Shown here: in pieces, positions 12,200 to 23,506 of the stretch | Position numbering within the stretch: the stretch's first letter is position 1 | How the letters are laid out: every line of letters starts with the position of its first letter | Assembly (NCBI GenBank): GCA_022818135.1 | Contig: JAFMSR010000015.1 | Location: forward strand, 18,118,569 to 18,182,568 | From: Saxidomus purpurata | Taxonomy: Eukaryota; Mollusca; Bivalvia; Venerida; Veneridae | Direction of reading: 5' to 3' | DNA: 64,000 bases | Notes under the pieces: generated by a model | Told to the model about the DNA's origin: nothing | The model's input: only the letters and a program-made list of their open reading frames with translations | Databases searched by the model: none | Program-made: the position numbers and the translations under genes

Positions 12200-13879
12200 A
12201 GATTTATAAAACCTTTGAAAAGAAATGCATCTGCTATACAAAGTATTCCCCTTCTTTGTCGAATGCCGAACTAATTAATGCAACTCTCCCATTGTAAGGT
12301 AACTGCTGCATGAATTATTTATAAAGTGTCTGTGATAGTGATCTGTAGCATTGCTGAATTGATGTCATCGAACCATTGATTGAAATTTAAAAGGTGGCTT
12401 CCTTTACTGCTTTAGCATAATTATCATTGTGAGGTTACAGGCCTTGAAAATTCCACTCATCCGCTCATCTTTACAAGTAAGTGTCGAGGTCGGGCAAGTA
12501 AAAATTTGCTAGCACTTGTCCGTCTGGGCGAATGATTTTTCTGAACTGAAAATTCATAATTGGATGCAAAAAAACTACAAGAAAGAAGCAATAATCAGTG
12601 AAAATATAGACGAAAGCTCGAAGGGCGCAAAGCCCGACCATAGGTAAACGTATAAACGAGTAATTAACTTAATACTGAAAGCAATAAAATAAAGTTGATT
12701 TCATATACCCATGCGAAATAAGAAAGACTTAAGTGTTGACTCTATGACGATAACATACTTATATCGCTGCACTGTCTATACAACTTCTGCTGCAAAAGAA
12801 GTGACGTCATTTATCAAAAGAAATTGTGACATCATTAAATGTCAGCCATTTTTGTTTTGAAAAAAAAACCAACACAGGTTTGTACTTTGAAATGTAAAGA
12901 GATCCTATTTACACACATTCCTAAAGTTTAATGCTATTTCTTGTGATGCCAAAAAAAACACCATTTCTTCTCGCAATCAACCACTTGATTCATGACTCTA
13001 TGGATATTTAGTAGCAACAACTTTTGCAACTTGAAACGTTCTTGCGTTCCCTAAAATTTCATACCATTTCTAAAGTTATGCTTTTGCCCGATATAGGTAT
13101 TACCTATTTTCATATTAGAGCTAAACCATTGTGCGGAGTTTACATCTTATGCTTTCGCCCTATATTGCTTGCCTATTTTCACAACAGGTCACTTATTTCT
13201 TCATTCCCCACCCATACTTTCTCAATGTAGAGGACATAAACAATTGGTCATTTTCACCTTTAATGTGTTTTTTCCTTTCCTGATACACTTTCTTCCAGTT
13301 CTGTGAAAAACATCTAACAGAAACAGACAGTTGTCTTTCCAATCGCATACGACAACTTCTGCAAACTTTGAAATTTGTAACACAAGTTTGGCTTAAAATT
13401 CTTGCAGTCGCCATATTATTGGTGTACGCATAAGAAAAGCAACCCATGAAACGTGTCAATATGGGATAAAGTTTCGTGTTCGGTATAAAATTACTAAAAC
13501 TGGAGTAATAAATTTGAATAGTTTGAATAAGATTAGTTATAGGACTAAGCATAGAAAATCCTGTTTATCGTCGCATATATCAGGGATCTTATACCTGGAA
13601 TAATGAATACTTCAGATTTAAGAATATTCTCACAACACAAGTCTTGCTCTTTTTGGGACAAATAGGATATCCAGTACACGTACTGTACAATTCTTATTTG
13701 CCCAGATATACAACTTTTCTGGATGCAATTTATCAAAATTAATGTGATCGATGCTATGGAAGGGTTATTTTAGTTCACTCATCAGGAGTAAATGATTTAC
13801 AAGTAAGTCATTTGACAAGTCAGACGCTTCTAAATGGTCAGATCTAAGAATATCGTCACAACATAGGACTTGTTTTTGA

Positions 13880-14270
13880 TTGCTGTTACCCAATTTTATT
13901 GCCGTTTCACATGAGTGTTTGCGACAGAAACCGGATTGCTTTGAATGTATGACAGACCTGCAGAACACCCTTGGATGGAGCACCCTTGAGAACAGGCGTC
14001 AAGCCTCCAAATTGGTTATGTTTTACAAAATATACTACAATCTTGTAGCAATCTCCTGCCCAGTTACCTAGAAGTCCCAAACAGGTTAACAAGACATATG
14101 CACCCCTTAGTCTCCGCCAAACCCATGCAAATTCGGACTTCTTTAAGTCTCTTTTTCCCCCATACCACAGTCCTGTGGAATAGATTACCCACACATTGCG
14201 ATCCTGCCTGATCTTGAATCTTCAAGCAGGCGGCCCAAATCATTTTAGTCATACAACAGTTGTTTTTACC
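13880..14270 (+). pseudogene. non-LTR retrotransposon reverse-transcriptase C-terminal relic
   Basis: Reading frames, interrupted by a stop/frameshift near 14070, give LQNTLGWSTLENRRQ then KLVMFYKIYYNLVAI, followed in a shifted frame by LRQTHANSDFFKSLFPP. This order (L..LGW..L..RR....L..FYKI..GLV, then an R..H...F..S.FP segment) is typical of the C-terminal tail of jockey/CR1-type LINE polymerases. No catalytic core is visible upstream, so it is a 5'-truncated fragment. Confidence 0.65.
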
Positions 14271-14510
14271 CTTTTCTCTTTTTGCTATTTTAACAGTTTT
14301 ACCGTCTTGTTTCTCTTGACTGTGGGCTATCTTGCAGTAGTTTTATCTTTTATACACCCGGCGTTCACCCTGCCCAAATACTCTGAGGGGGGCGTTACAG
14401 TAATGTAATAAATTATTTTCTTCTAAGAAGCTTTTCATGATAAGTTTAAGCCTCATCTATGTCTCTATTTTAACCATAAAGAGAGTCTAAAACAAAGCAG
14501 CTACTCTTCA

Positions 14511-14690
14511 TCTTGTTGGCTGTCTGGTTAGCGTAGTGGTTTGCACACTCGCTTTTCACAAATACAACCCGGACTCGATCCCCGTTCTGTGTAGTATGTG
14601 AGATGGTATCAGACAGATGGGTTTCTCCGGGTTATCCGGTTTCCTCCCACAGTAAGGCCACCATACAACCACATCTGTGCGATTGGTTCA
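14511..14690 (+). repeat. tRNA-derived SINE (family C)
   Basis: A tRNA-like head (GGTTAGCGTAGTGGTTTGCA as A box, GGACTCGATCCCCGTTC as B box) is followed by GGGTTTCTCCGGGTTATCCG and GTTTCCTCCCACA, a body seen in many invertebrate SINEs. Confidence 0.7.
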
Positions 14691-14699
14691 AAAGCTCGC

Positions 14700-14790
14700 A
14701 TGAGCTACCTACCTAACTACCTCACCCGCCTACCTTACCTGCCTACCTTACCTACATTCCTATCTACCAGTACCTACTTACCTATCTACC
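14700..14790. repeat. imperfect ACCT microsatellite
   Basis: Imperfect CTACCTACC/TTACCTGCC repeats immediately follow the SINE at 14511 and may be its expanded tail. Confidence 0.8.
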
Positions 14791-15149
14791 TTGTGATAAA
14801 GAGATAAGAGAAATATTTTTGAAATTTGATTTGATATTACCTTTATGGAGTCCTTCTTGAACCTGTTCCGTTCACTTAATACACTTACCTTGATGTGGAC
14901 ATTCAAAATATCATATCAATGTTCATATTAATAGGTCGACAAAGAAATATGATCAAAGTTTAAGGTCTCTTTCTGAGACCCTAAAGTCCAAGGCTTACTG
15001 GATTCTAGTGAGATAAATTTGTAATGTAGCGCTAAAGCCCTTAAAGATCAGATTTAGATCGCCCATAGAAGAGCAGCCTGCAAAATTAACAGTTGGCATT
15101 CACTGAACACACAATGTATACTTCAGTGATGCACACGTGAAGGTACATC

Positions 15150-15560
15150 ATGGGTAAATGGTTTTTCATAGACATACACTATTAGATTTTCGACTGATGC
15201 GACTTCCCAAAATTTCATACCTATAGAATCAACTAAATAACAATGTTTTTTATGTTGACCTTTGACTTATATCATCTTAGCTGAAGGAGACTACTCTATT
15301 GCCACAAGTTACTTTTAGTGGTCAATGACCAGAGTAGACACATATTTCAATTGTATATTTCATACAGACTTTTTCTTACCATTATCTTCATGTCCTATCC
15401 TTTTACGATTATTTTAACGTAAATTTGCTGTATGCATCTCCTTAGTTTTAGACAAGCAGCAATCAAATACATAGTGTAGGTCCGCAATTGACCTAGACAA
15501 AATAGCCTAGTTTGGAGTCCCAACTATTTACCATACTGGTACCTAAATATCGAGACATTT
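15150..15560 (+). repeat. ~410-bp dispersed repeat, copy 1
   Basis: Colinear with 38690-39130: shared landmarks in order are CATAGAC near the start, GCGACT.CCCAAAAT, TTTTAGTGGTCA..GACCA, TGTATGCATC and AATCAAA.ACATAGTGTAGG. No coding potential or clear terminal repeats. Confidence 0.65.
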
Positions 15561-17906
15561 ATAATAGAATGTAATTCGTAGAGAACGTAAAGAGCTCGAC
15601 TGCATGATAAACAAATGGTGCGGAGTGTTTTCTATATTTATTGGAAGACAATGGATTCTGGTATTCAATGATGGCATCGGAGTTTCAGACAAGATAGAGA
15701 TGTTTGCGCTTTTTGTGTTCTGGTCAGGTGATCACCACTTAGACCATTGACAGAAATTATCGGTAACACACAGTCCATTTGATGAATGAAAGCTGTGTTC
15801 GGTTGTCGGTGCACAAAAATCTTCTCCCGACCACGACTTTAATCAATTTTAATGTCAGCTTGTATCAATGGATATCTCTTGAAAGGTGCATAGACCAATA
15901 CAGTAATAAAGACCTTGTCAATGCCCATTTAAAATTATTAAAACAAATTACGTTTCAAATATATTGAATAGATCCTGAATCGCAAAACAATCAGTCATAT
16001 AAATTTTGTCGTTCTAATTCCCCCTTCATATCGGGAATGTAATCACACACACAACATTAAAGATAACTTAAAGTAGTTCTCCATGATTAAATATCGCAAG
16101 GGATTTCTATAATCAACAGCAAAATGAACAGCAAAATCATTTGTTTTGTTTGAAGCTGTAGGGCCCGTATATAATAGGAAGGAACCAACAATGTTTTTTT
16201 CTCTTTAATTTACTTATTTTTTGCTTTTCCCTTATGTGAGAAAAGAAAGAATTTTACAGGTTGACACTATACGGGTGTGAAATGAATGCCTTGGATAAAA
16301 AATTACTATCATTATTTCTTATTGCACTTTAATATTTTTTTGTAGCTAAATGATTAGAATCTCTATGTTTGCTTCAACCGCCGCTAACCTACATTCTTTT
16401 TTGATTGATACTAGAAAATCACAATGTAAGACCATACATATTGACATATGTTTGTTTGATTTACCTAACGCAGCTGTAAATATTATGTACTTATCAACAA
16501 ATTAAGATCCAAGTTAGATTTATCCAAGTCACTTGAAAACCATTTTATGCTGAATATATATCTTCATTAAATAATATTGACATACGAACATGCAATACAT
16601 TCACTAAATAAAGTCTTTGGTCTTACAGCTTAACAGCTAACAGCATAACTGTTCGGGCTTATGTGTATAGAGTGTAATATATTCAGGTGTACCTTTAGTA
16701 ACATTCGACAGACAGGGTTAAGCATATCACAAGTGGTTGTATGAAGCAAATGACAGAAGTCAATGTTTTTCGGAGATTTTCACGCATACTCGCATTGGTG
16801 CATTCGAAAATGTTTGAAAGATTATTGTGCATTTCAGGAGTTTCGAACTGTAGCTTAGAACGGATATTTATTTACAGTATTAAATATTGTGACCATGGAT
16901 TTAAAACAGTAGTGGTCAGCGACCCGAAATATTATCAGCCACCGGCTGTTTTGTTGAAAATATAGAATATAGTCTCATACGGTAGTTGGCTAATGGCATA
17001 ACCATCAGAACTATGAAGGTGCAAATCAAACATCACTATATTAAGCTATTACTATAATTGTGGTTTAAGACAAAATTGAGGTGTCTTTTTTCCATGATTA
17101 TAAAAGGGTACGGATGCCTTCACTAAACAATGTGACTTAACTACCATAATTGTGTTAGAAAAGTTGTTGCTAGTTTGATTTTTAACTTTATGTATCTATA
17201 GCAGTATAGTGTGTAGATTTGACCTAGCAAAAGGGAAATTAACCAAGAAATACTTTTTCTTAATATTTGAATATTAACCTTAAACACTTAACAGCGAAAT
17301 TTGCTTGATTTATTTTAGATGCTAACTGAGCTCTTATGTATGGACTGTATAAAACCAACCAACTCTCCAGTCCTGAAGTTGAAATATCAGTCTTTGTTTT
17401 TCATTTATTTCCATCTGATCTGAGGACATGATTGTGCCAGCTGTAAAGAATCTAAACTCTTTTTATTTCGGAGAAGCTGCTTAACGCTGCCCATTGAGAC
17501 TAGCTGGCGATATATATGTCAGGAATTAGTTTTGCATTTGGTTTCCTTTCCTTGCCTAAGCGTTTTAAAATCAAGAAACGCTGCATGTACACTTTTTTAC
17601 TATTTTTAATACAAATCCACGGAGCAGCTTTTTTATAGTGACATGTTTAAAATTACTGGGGCGAGAAATTTCAAAACAAATATATATAGAACATTGTTCC
17701 GATAAGACATAACTTCAATATTCAGTGTAATTTGTATGTCAGTACTGAAATTATTATTTTAAAGCCAAAACATAGTTACATGATATAGTGCACAGTGCCT
17801 TGGGATTTATCCTAACAATGAGGTTTTGAGAGGAACGGATTTTATTAGCTTTATAACATTAGTTAATATTAAACATTTTATCAATCACTTCCAACCAAAT
17901 GAATGC

Positions 17907-18844
17907 TTACTTAGACGCAGTTACTTTCATTACAATGTTTCCTGGAACGTCCGACATTTGCATCCAAGTTGGCCAGCTTGCGAATGTGCCAAGTGTACCG
18001 GAGAAGTGCGCGATACCTGGTTTTGGCTTATTGAGCTCAGTATAAGGAAAAAGTAAGTCAATAAAGTTCACAGACCAATCATTGCCATCGGCTGAATCAC
18101 CGTCAACCGACTGGGCACCAAGAAGACCAACTGCTTTGACAGAAGGAATATCGATGGTATAGAATGAATCACTTTTGAATATGAAATCTACCCCAACTGC
18201 AGATTTCGGAAGTGTGTTCGTCTTTCCGGTGATGGGATTGGTGAAATTACCTTCAATTGATCTTCCGGTTGTAGGATCATGTAGAGATAAAAAGCCGTCA
18301 AGTTGTACACGATAGCCGTCTTTTGTTGGAAGCTGCTCCAGGTCAAACTGAAAGTCTCCGAGAATGTTGAAAAAACACACAGACTCTTTGCCTGGGATCT
18401 CTGACCATGCTGACCCATTAACTGCAAAACTTAATGGCCACGAGTAGAGAATGTTAAGTACCCGATCATCAACATCGTATGTCATAGTACGTACATTGGT
18501 ACTGGTATTGACCTGCGGTATAATTATATCCGGAAGCCCGGCTAGACGTCTTTGATCGATTACTTTTTTAAACACGGTCCACGATGTTTCATTTGGTACT
18601 TCCTCTTGTGTGGGTGCATGCTCGTATTTTGGATAGTACTTCTTAATGAGCTGCATGATATCATCTGCAACACAGCTCAGTCCTTCGTTACATTTCCAGT
18701 ACAGTGTTGTATAGTACAAACTACCTGGGTCTGTAGACATTTCCATCCATGGTAAATATTCAGATTTCCGTATCCATGTACCAGCCGCTGATACACTTGG
18801 ATCTTGGGAATACCTGAGTTGTGTGTAGTTGGCAAAGAATGCAA
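17907..18844 (-). CDS. DUF1838-like protein, C-terminal part, truncated by assembly gap
   Basis: An uninterrupted minus-strand frame of 312 codons enters from the N gap (its 5' end is missing) and stops with TAA at 17907-17909; a minus-strand AATAAA lies about 60 bp beyond. Seen: GTWIRKSEYLPWMEM then STDPGSLYYTT, PNETSWTVFKKVIDQRR, and later SLHDPTTGRSIEG followed by NFTNPITGKTN, then FASWPTWMQMSDVPG. The W/LPWM.M...PG element occurs twice (near codons 26 and 295), suggesting two related halves. The 'DP.TG....NP.TG' and 'PWM.M.D.PG' elements recall DUF1838 proteins, a functionally uncharacterised family; this is from memory and unverified. The first in-frame ATG after the gap is at 18755, but the frame is open upstream. 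The absence of introns over >930 bp is unlike its neighbours. It could also be some other family entirely. Confidence 0.6.
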
Positions 18845-19344
18845 NNNNNNNNNNNNNNNNNNNNNNNNNNNNNNNNNNNNNNNNNNNNNNNNNNNNNNNN
18901 NNNNNNNNNNNNNNNNNNNNNNNNNNNNNNNNNNNNNNNNNNNNNNNNNNNNNNNNNNNNNNNNNNNNNNNNNNNNNNNNNNNNNNNNNNNNNNNNNNNN
19001 NNNNNNNNNNNNNNNNNNNNNNNNNNNNNNNNNNNNNNNNNNNNNNNNNNNNNNNNNNNNNNNNNNNNNNNNNNNNNNNNNNNNNNNNNNNNNNNNNNNN
19101 NNNNNNNNNNNNNNNNNNNNNNNNNNNNNNNNNNNNNNNNNNNNNNNNNNNNNNNNNNNNNNNNNNNNNNNNNNNNNNNNNNNNNNNNNNNNNNNNNNNN
19201 NNNNNNNNNNNNNNNNNNNNNNNNNNNNNNNNNNNNNNNNNNNNNNNNNNNNNNNNNNNNNNNNNNNNNNNNNNNNNNNNNNNNNNNNNNNNNNNNNNNN
19301 NNNNNNNNNNNNNNNNNNNNNNNNNNNNNNNNNNNNNNNNNNNN
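18845..19344. other. assembly gap, exactly 500 N
   Basis: A run of 500 Ns, a conventional scaffold-gap placeholder, so the true distance is unknown. It removes the 5' end of the DUF1838-like frame, and sequence right of the gap is satellite-like rather than coding. Confidence 1.
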
Positions 19345-22010
19345 ACGTTAACGTGTCATAAAAACCTGCAGATGACTAGTAAGACGGAATTTTCGACAAG
19401 AATTGATTATCATCAGCATTTTCCAAGGTGTTAGTAACAAATTTAAACAACCCTGCCGGCGAGTAGAGCGTCAGCATATCAGCATGTTCTATTAATGTAA
19501 ACTAAATATATCTAAACCTACATTGCTTAAAATGAGTGTGTCGGCATTTTCGACCAGTATGTATCATTATCAGCATGCTCAATCAACAACTAGATGGGTG
19601 TTCAGTAGAACACTTGTGTCGCCCTCTTATGCTTTGTCAGAATAACCAACAATTTTGTGACAAAATCTAAGTGTAAAAAGGGGCATAACTCTGTCAAATA
19701 TGACCTTGACCAACAAACTTTGGCGGCATCATGACCCTTATGTCATAAGCAATACAATTTGAAAGTTTGATGAAGAAATCTTAAGAAATGGCAAAGTTAT
19801 AGCCAACATTAAGTTTTCGTGACAAAATCTAAGTACAAAAAGGGGCATAACTCTGTCAAATAAGACCTTGACCTACAAAATTTGGCGGCATCACAACCCT
19901 TTTGACATAAGCAATACAATTTGAAAGTTTGATAAAGAAATCTTAAGAAATGGCAAAGTTATAGCAAAAATCTAAGTATAAAAAGGGGCATAACTCTGTC
20001 AAATATGACCTTGACCTACAAAATTTGGCGGCATCACGACCCTTATTTCATAAGCAATACAATTTGAAAGTTTGATGAAGAAATCTTAAGAAATGGCAAA
20101 GTTATAGCCAACGTTAAGTTTTCATGACAAAATCCACGTACAAAAAGGGGCATAACTCTGTCAAATATGACTTTGACCTACAAAATTTGGTGGCATCATG
20201 ACCCTATTGTCATAAGCAATACAATTGTAAAGTTTGATGAAGAAATCTTAAGAAATGCCAAAGTTATAGCCAACGTTAAGTTTGTGTGACGGACGGACGG
20301 ACGGACGGACCGACGGACAAAGCGATCCCTATGTATCGCCTTTTCTCCGAAAGGGCGACACAAAAAGTAAACTAAGATACGTTTGCATTTCCGACGAAAC
20401 TGAATCATAATCGGCATGTCAAATAAAAGTTAAATGAATAATTTCTAACTATTCTGCCGATGACCAGCAGCATGTTATGTAAGTGTTAGCTTAAATAGTC
20501 TTAGTTTACGACAACCATTATCAGCGTGTACACTAAATATACTTTCTTATCTATGTGACCCTGCCGACGGCTAATGTCGGACTTCTTTAACCGTAATGGT
20601 CAACCTGATCAATAGATGAAAAGTTACCCTGCCGACGATTAGTGATTAGTAGCATACAAGTCTAAACTAACCTGCCGACGAGTAATGTGTCAGCATATCA
20701 ACATGTTCTATACTTTGAATGCAAACTTAATGTCATAACTGGTACTACTCTGCCGAAACTAGTATGTCGGCATTTTAGACCAGTGCGTATCTTTATCAGT
20801 ACTTAAATGTATGTAGAGTAAACAATTGTAACTGAAAAGTGTGTCAGTGTAAATCATTATCAGCATGTTTAATAAATGAAAAGCATACAATTCTAACTGA
20901 CCCTGCCGACGACCGATGTGTCGGCATTTTCGACCAGTGTGAATCAAATTGTCTAATAAATGTAAAATATACAATTCTAACTTACTATGTCGACGACCTG
21001 TGTATGGGTATCATAATCAGTATGTTCAATAAAGTTTAAACTACCCTGCCGACAACTAGTATGTCAGGCTTATCGTCAGTAAGCATTAATAATAATATCA
21101 TTTCGACAGTGTTAGTAACAAGTATAAACAACCCTGCCGACGAGTAGAGCGTCACCATTCCAGCATATTTTATAAATGTAAACTAAATATATCTTAACTA
21201 ATTTGCCGACAACTAGTGTGGTGGCATTTTCGACTAGTGTGCATCTTTATCATCATGTTCAATAAACAAAAAGTAAACTAAGGTACGTTTGCATTTTCGA
21301 CGAAACTGAATCATAATCGGCATGTTAAATGAATAATGTTTAACTATATTACCGATGACCAGCATCACGTTATGTAAGTGTTTGCTTAAAAAGTCTAACT
21401 TTTCGACAATCAGTATCAGCGTGTACACTAAATATACTTTTTTTATCTAAGTTACCCTGCCGACGGCTGGTGTCGGACTTTTTTAACTGTAATTGTCAAC
21501 CTGATCAATAGATGAAAAGTTACCCTGCCGACGATTAGTGATTAGTAGCATACAAGTCTAAACCTGCCTGCGAGTAATGTGTCAGCATATCAACATGTTC
21601 TATAAATGTTTACTAAATGTCTTAACTATTACAGTAAAAGTACTCTGCCGAAACTAGTATGTCGGCATTTTAGACCAATACGTATCTTTATCAGTATTTT
21701 AATGTATGTAGAGTAAACTATTGTAACTGAGGAGTGTGTATGTATGTTCGACCGGTGTGAATCATAATCACATGTTGAATAAATGGACATTATTCAATTC
21801 TAACTGACCCTGCCGACGACCAGCGAGTCGGCATGTTCAATAAAGTTTAAACTACCCTGCCGAAAACTAGTATGTCGGCGTTATCGTGAATAAGCATTAG
21901 CAGTTATATCATAAAAATGTCGGCCTTTTCGGTGTGTGTTGGTCAGGACCAGCATGTTTAATAAATGTTCTAATAACTCAGTTTAAACATACCTGCCGCT
22001 GTTAAGGGAG
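19345..22010. repeat. degenerate ~80-bp satellite with ~0.9-kb higher-order period
   Basis: Degenerate monomers repeat the motifs CCCTGCCGACGA, TGTCGGCATTTTCGACCAG, ATCATAATCAGCATGTTCAA and TAAATGTAAACTAA. Variant monomers recur in the same order about 905 bp apart (for example 20364 onward against 21266 onward; 19440 against 21120 once the inserted element is removed). No open frame is supported. Confidence 0.8.
19590..20363 (-). mobile_element. Helentron-type non-autonomous element (pearl/HINE) with empty-site support
   Basis: On the minus strand the element starts with TTGTGTCGCCCT (20363-20352). It carries a GTCC tetranucleotide run and about four ~155-160-bp tandem units with the GGGGCATAACTCTGTCAAAT core. 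The same 12 bp then recurs inverted at 19614-19625, followed at once by a perfect hairpin GTGTTC-TACT-GAACAC (19613-19598) and a CTAG end. A terminal repeat at one end and an internal inverted copy next to a 3' hairpin is the asymmetric arrangement of Helentron-associated elements. The satellite unit at 21246-21290 preserves the matching empty site. Confidence 0.8.
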
Positions 22011-23335
22011 TTTCCATCAATGTTGACTATGATCAGCATGCACTTCCGTGTGGTCAGATGACAAAAAACTGCGAATTTATCGTAAGCTTTACACACGAAT
22101 ATTGTAGACTTGAACACATGTTACTATTTTAACTACAGTTCGTCTTGACAGTTTGTTTTATTCATTTTTTTAAAATACTTAATCCAATGTACGGATGGAA
22201 CATGTTTATACAGCCGAGCCTGGAGACAACCAAGAACAAAATTGGTCATCGAATCTTTACCCCATTGGTGACACGGGCTTGTGTGAAGGAGGAACATATT
22301 CAGTTGGTTACATCAATGTAATATAAACAAGCATAAACTTACCAGTTAAAGGCAACTGACTGTATTTGCGACCAGTGTAGATCATGATCGACATGCACAT
22401 ATGTGTGGTCCGATGGCTATCAGCTGAATCAACGCTTCCATTCTGACCTTAGCTAAATACACTCGAATGTTGTGTACCTGTAAAAATGTTATTTGTTTTA
22501 ATTGAAGGGAGACAAGCTCAGTAAAATGGGACAACAGTGATTTCACGAAGGTATTTTAGCAAACTTTCGGGTACACACAAAAACTCGGAAACAAAACCCG
22601 TGTTGATAATAACTACAAGGCAACTGCATATCCTAAAAACATTTATCCATCTACAATATCATTAAGATTGTATCAGATATGACTCATACATTTATCGTTA
22701 GGAAGAGGTCGCAGGTTCAAGAACTTGCAACCATGAAATATACAACAAACAGTATGGGCTTAATGACAAAATTAAACGGAGAGAAGCTTTCCAGCTAAAA
22801 TGTATGGCAACAAAGCAGACAGGGAGAACTATTCCGCACTTTACGTGGACATTTCCAAGCCTTGATAAGCTTTTTACATATGAGTACCAAGAAAATGCAG
22901 AAGAGTATATATGTAAATACATACATGTTTATACATTGTAATTATGGCGATTAATCTTTAGAAAGGTTTAATGATTTATGTTCGGACATTGTTTACTGGA
23001 CATACCGGTGGACGTTCGAACGGACAACGTGGCAATCGAATTCTTAGTCCTCTTAGAACACAGAAAAATAAATAAAATACTGGCCAGGCGCTTATTTTTA
23101 GAATGTACGATACTAGACAAGTTCTAAACCAATCATCTACAAAATCACTGTACATATCTTAATGGACGGCATATCTGTTTCAAATATAACTAACTATACA
23201 GAGCTTACAGGTCAATAAAAACATATGACACGTATATGTACAACAGATGTACGGGTGTGCAAAATGATTATACGATATGGCGTGCAAGTACAAAAGGTAT
23301 TCGCATACATTAGGTTATACATGTACTTATTTATT

Positions 23336-23506
23336 TTAGCTCGATTGTGACGAAAGCTTGGGACTTATCGAGTAACTCTTGAGTCCGCTTCCTGGAAAAA
23401 CCAGTACTGGTGTCATATGAGGAAGTACGGTCTTGACCCCAGTGAGGCTCGTACTCTCAACCTCCGGGATGAGCGGCAGACACCTTAACCTCTACACCAC
23501 CGCTCC
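23336..23506 (-). repeat. tRNA-derived SINE (family A), copy 3
   Basis: Head, CAGTACTGGTTTTTCCAGG core and CGATAAGTCCCAAGC tail as in the copies at 4153 and 5526; B box partly decayed (GAGAGTACGAGCC). Confidence 0.75.

Larger units (their letters stand above)
11613..17906. other. intergenic or upstream NT5DC-like sequence, no intact gene
   Basis: About 6.3 kb holds a two-copy MITE, a LINE 3' relic, a SINE, an ACCT microsatellite and a ~410-bp dispersed repeat, listed separately. The missing 5' exon(s) of the NT5DC-like gene should lie here or further right, but a short leader-coding exon could not be identified by eye. Confidence 0.5.

Noticed and set aside
13193..13552. Minus-strand frame of 119 codons
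   Set aside because: No recognisable domain and no splice context; the nearby LINE relic is on the other strand.
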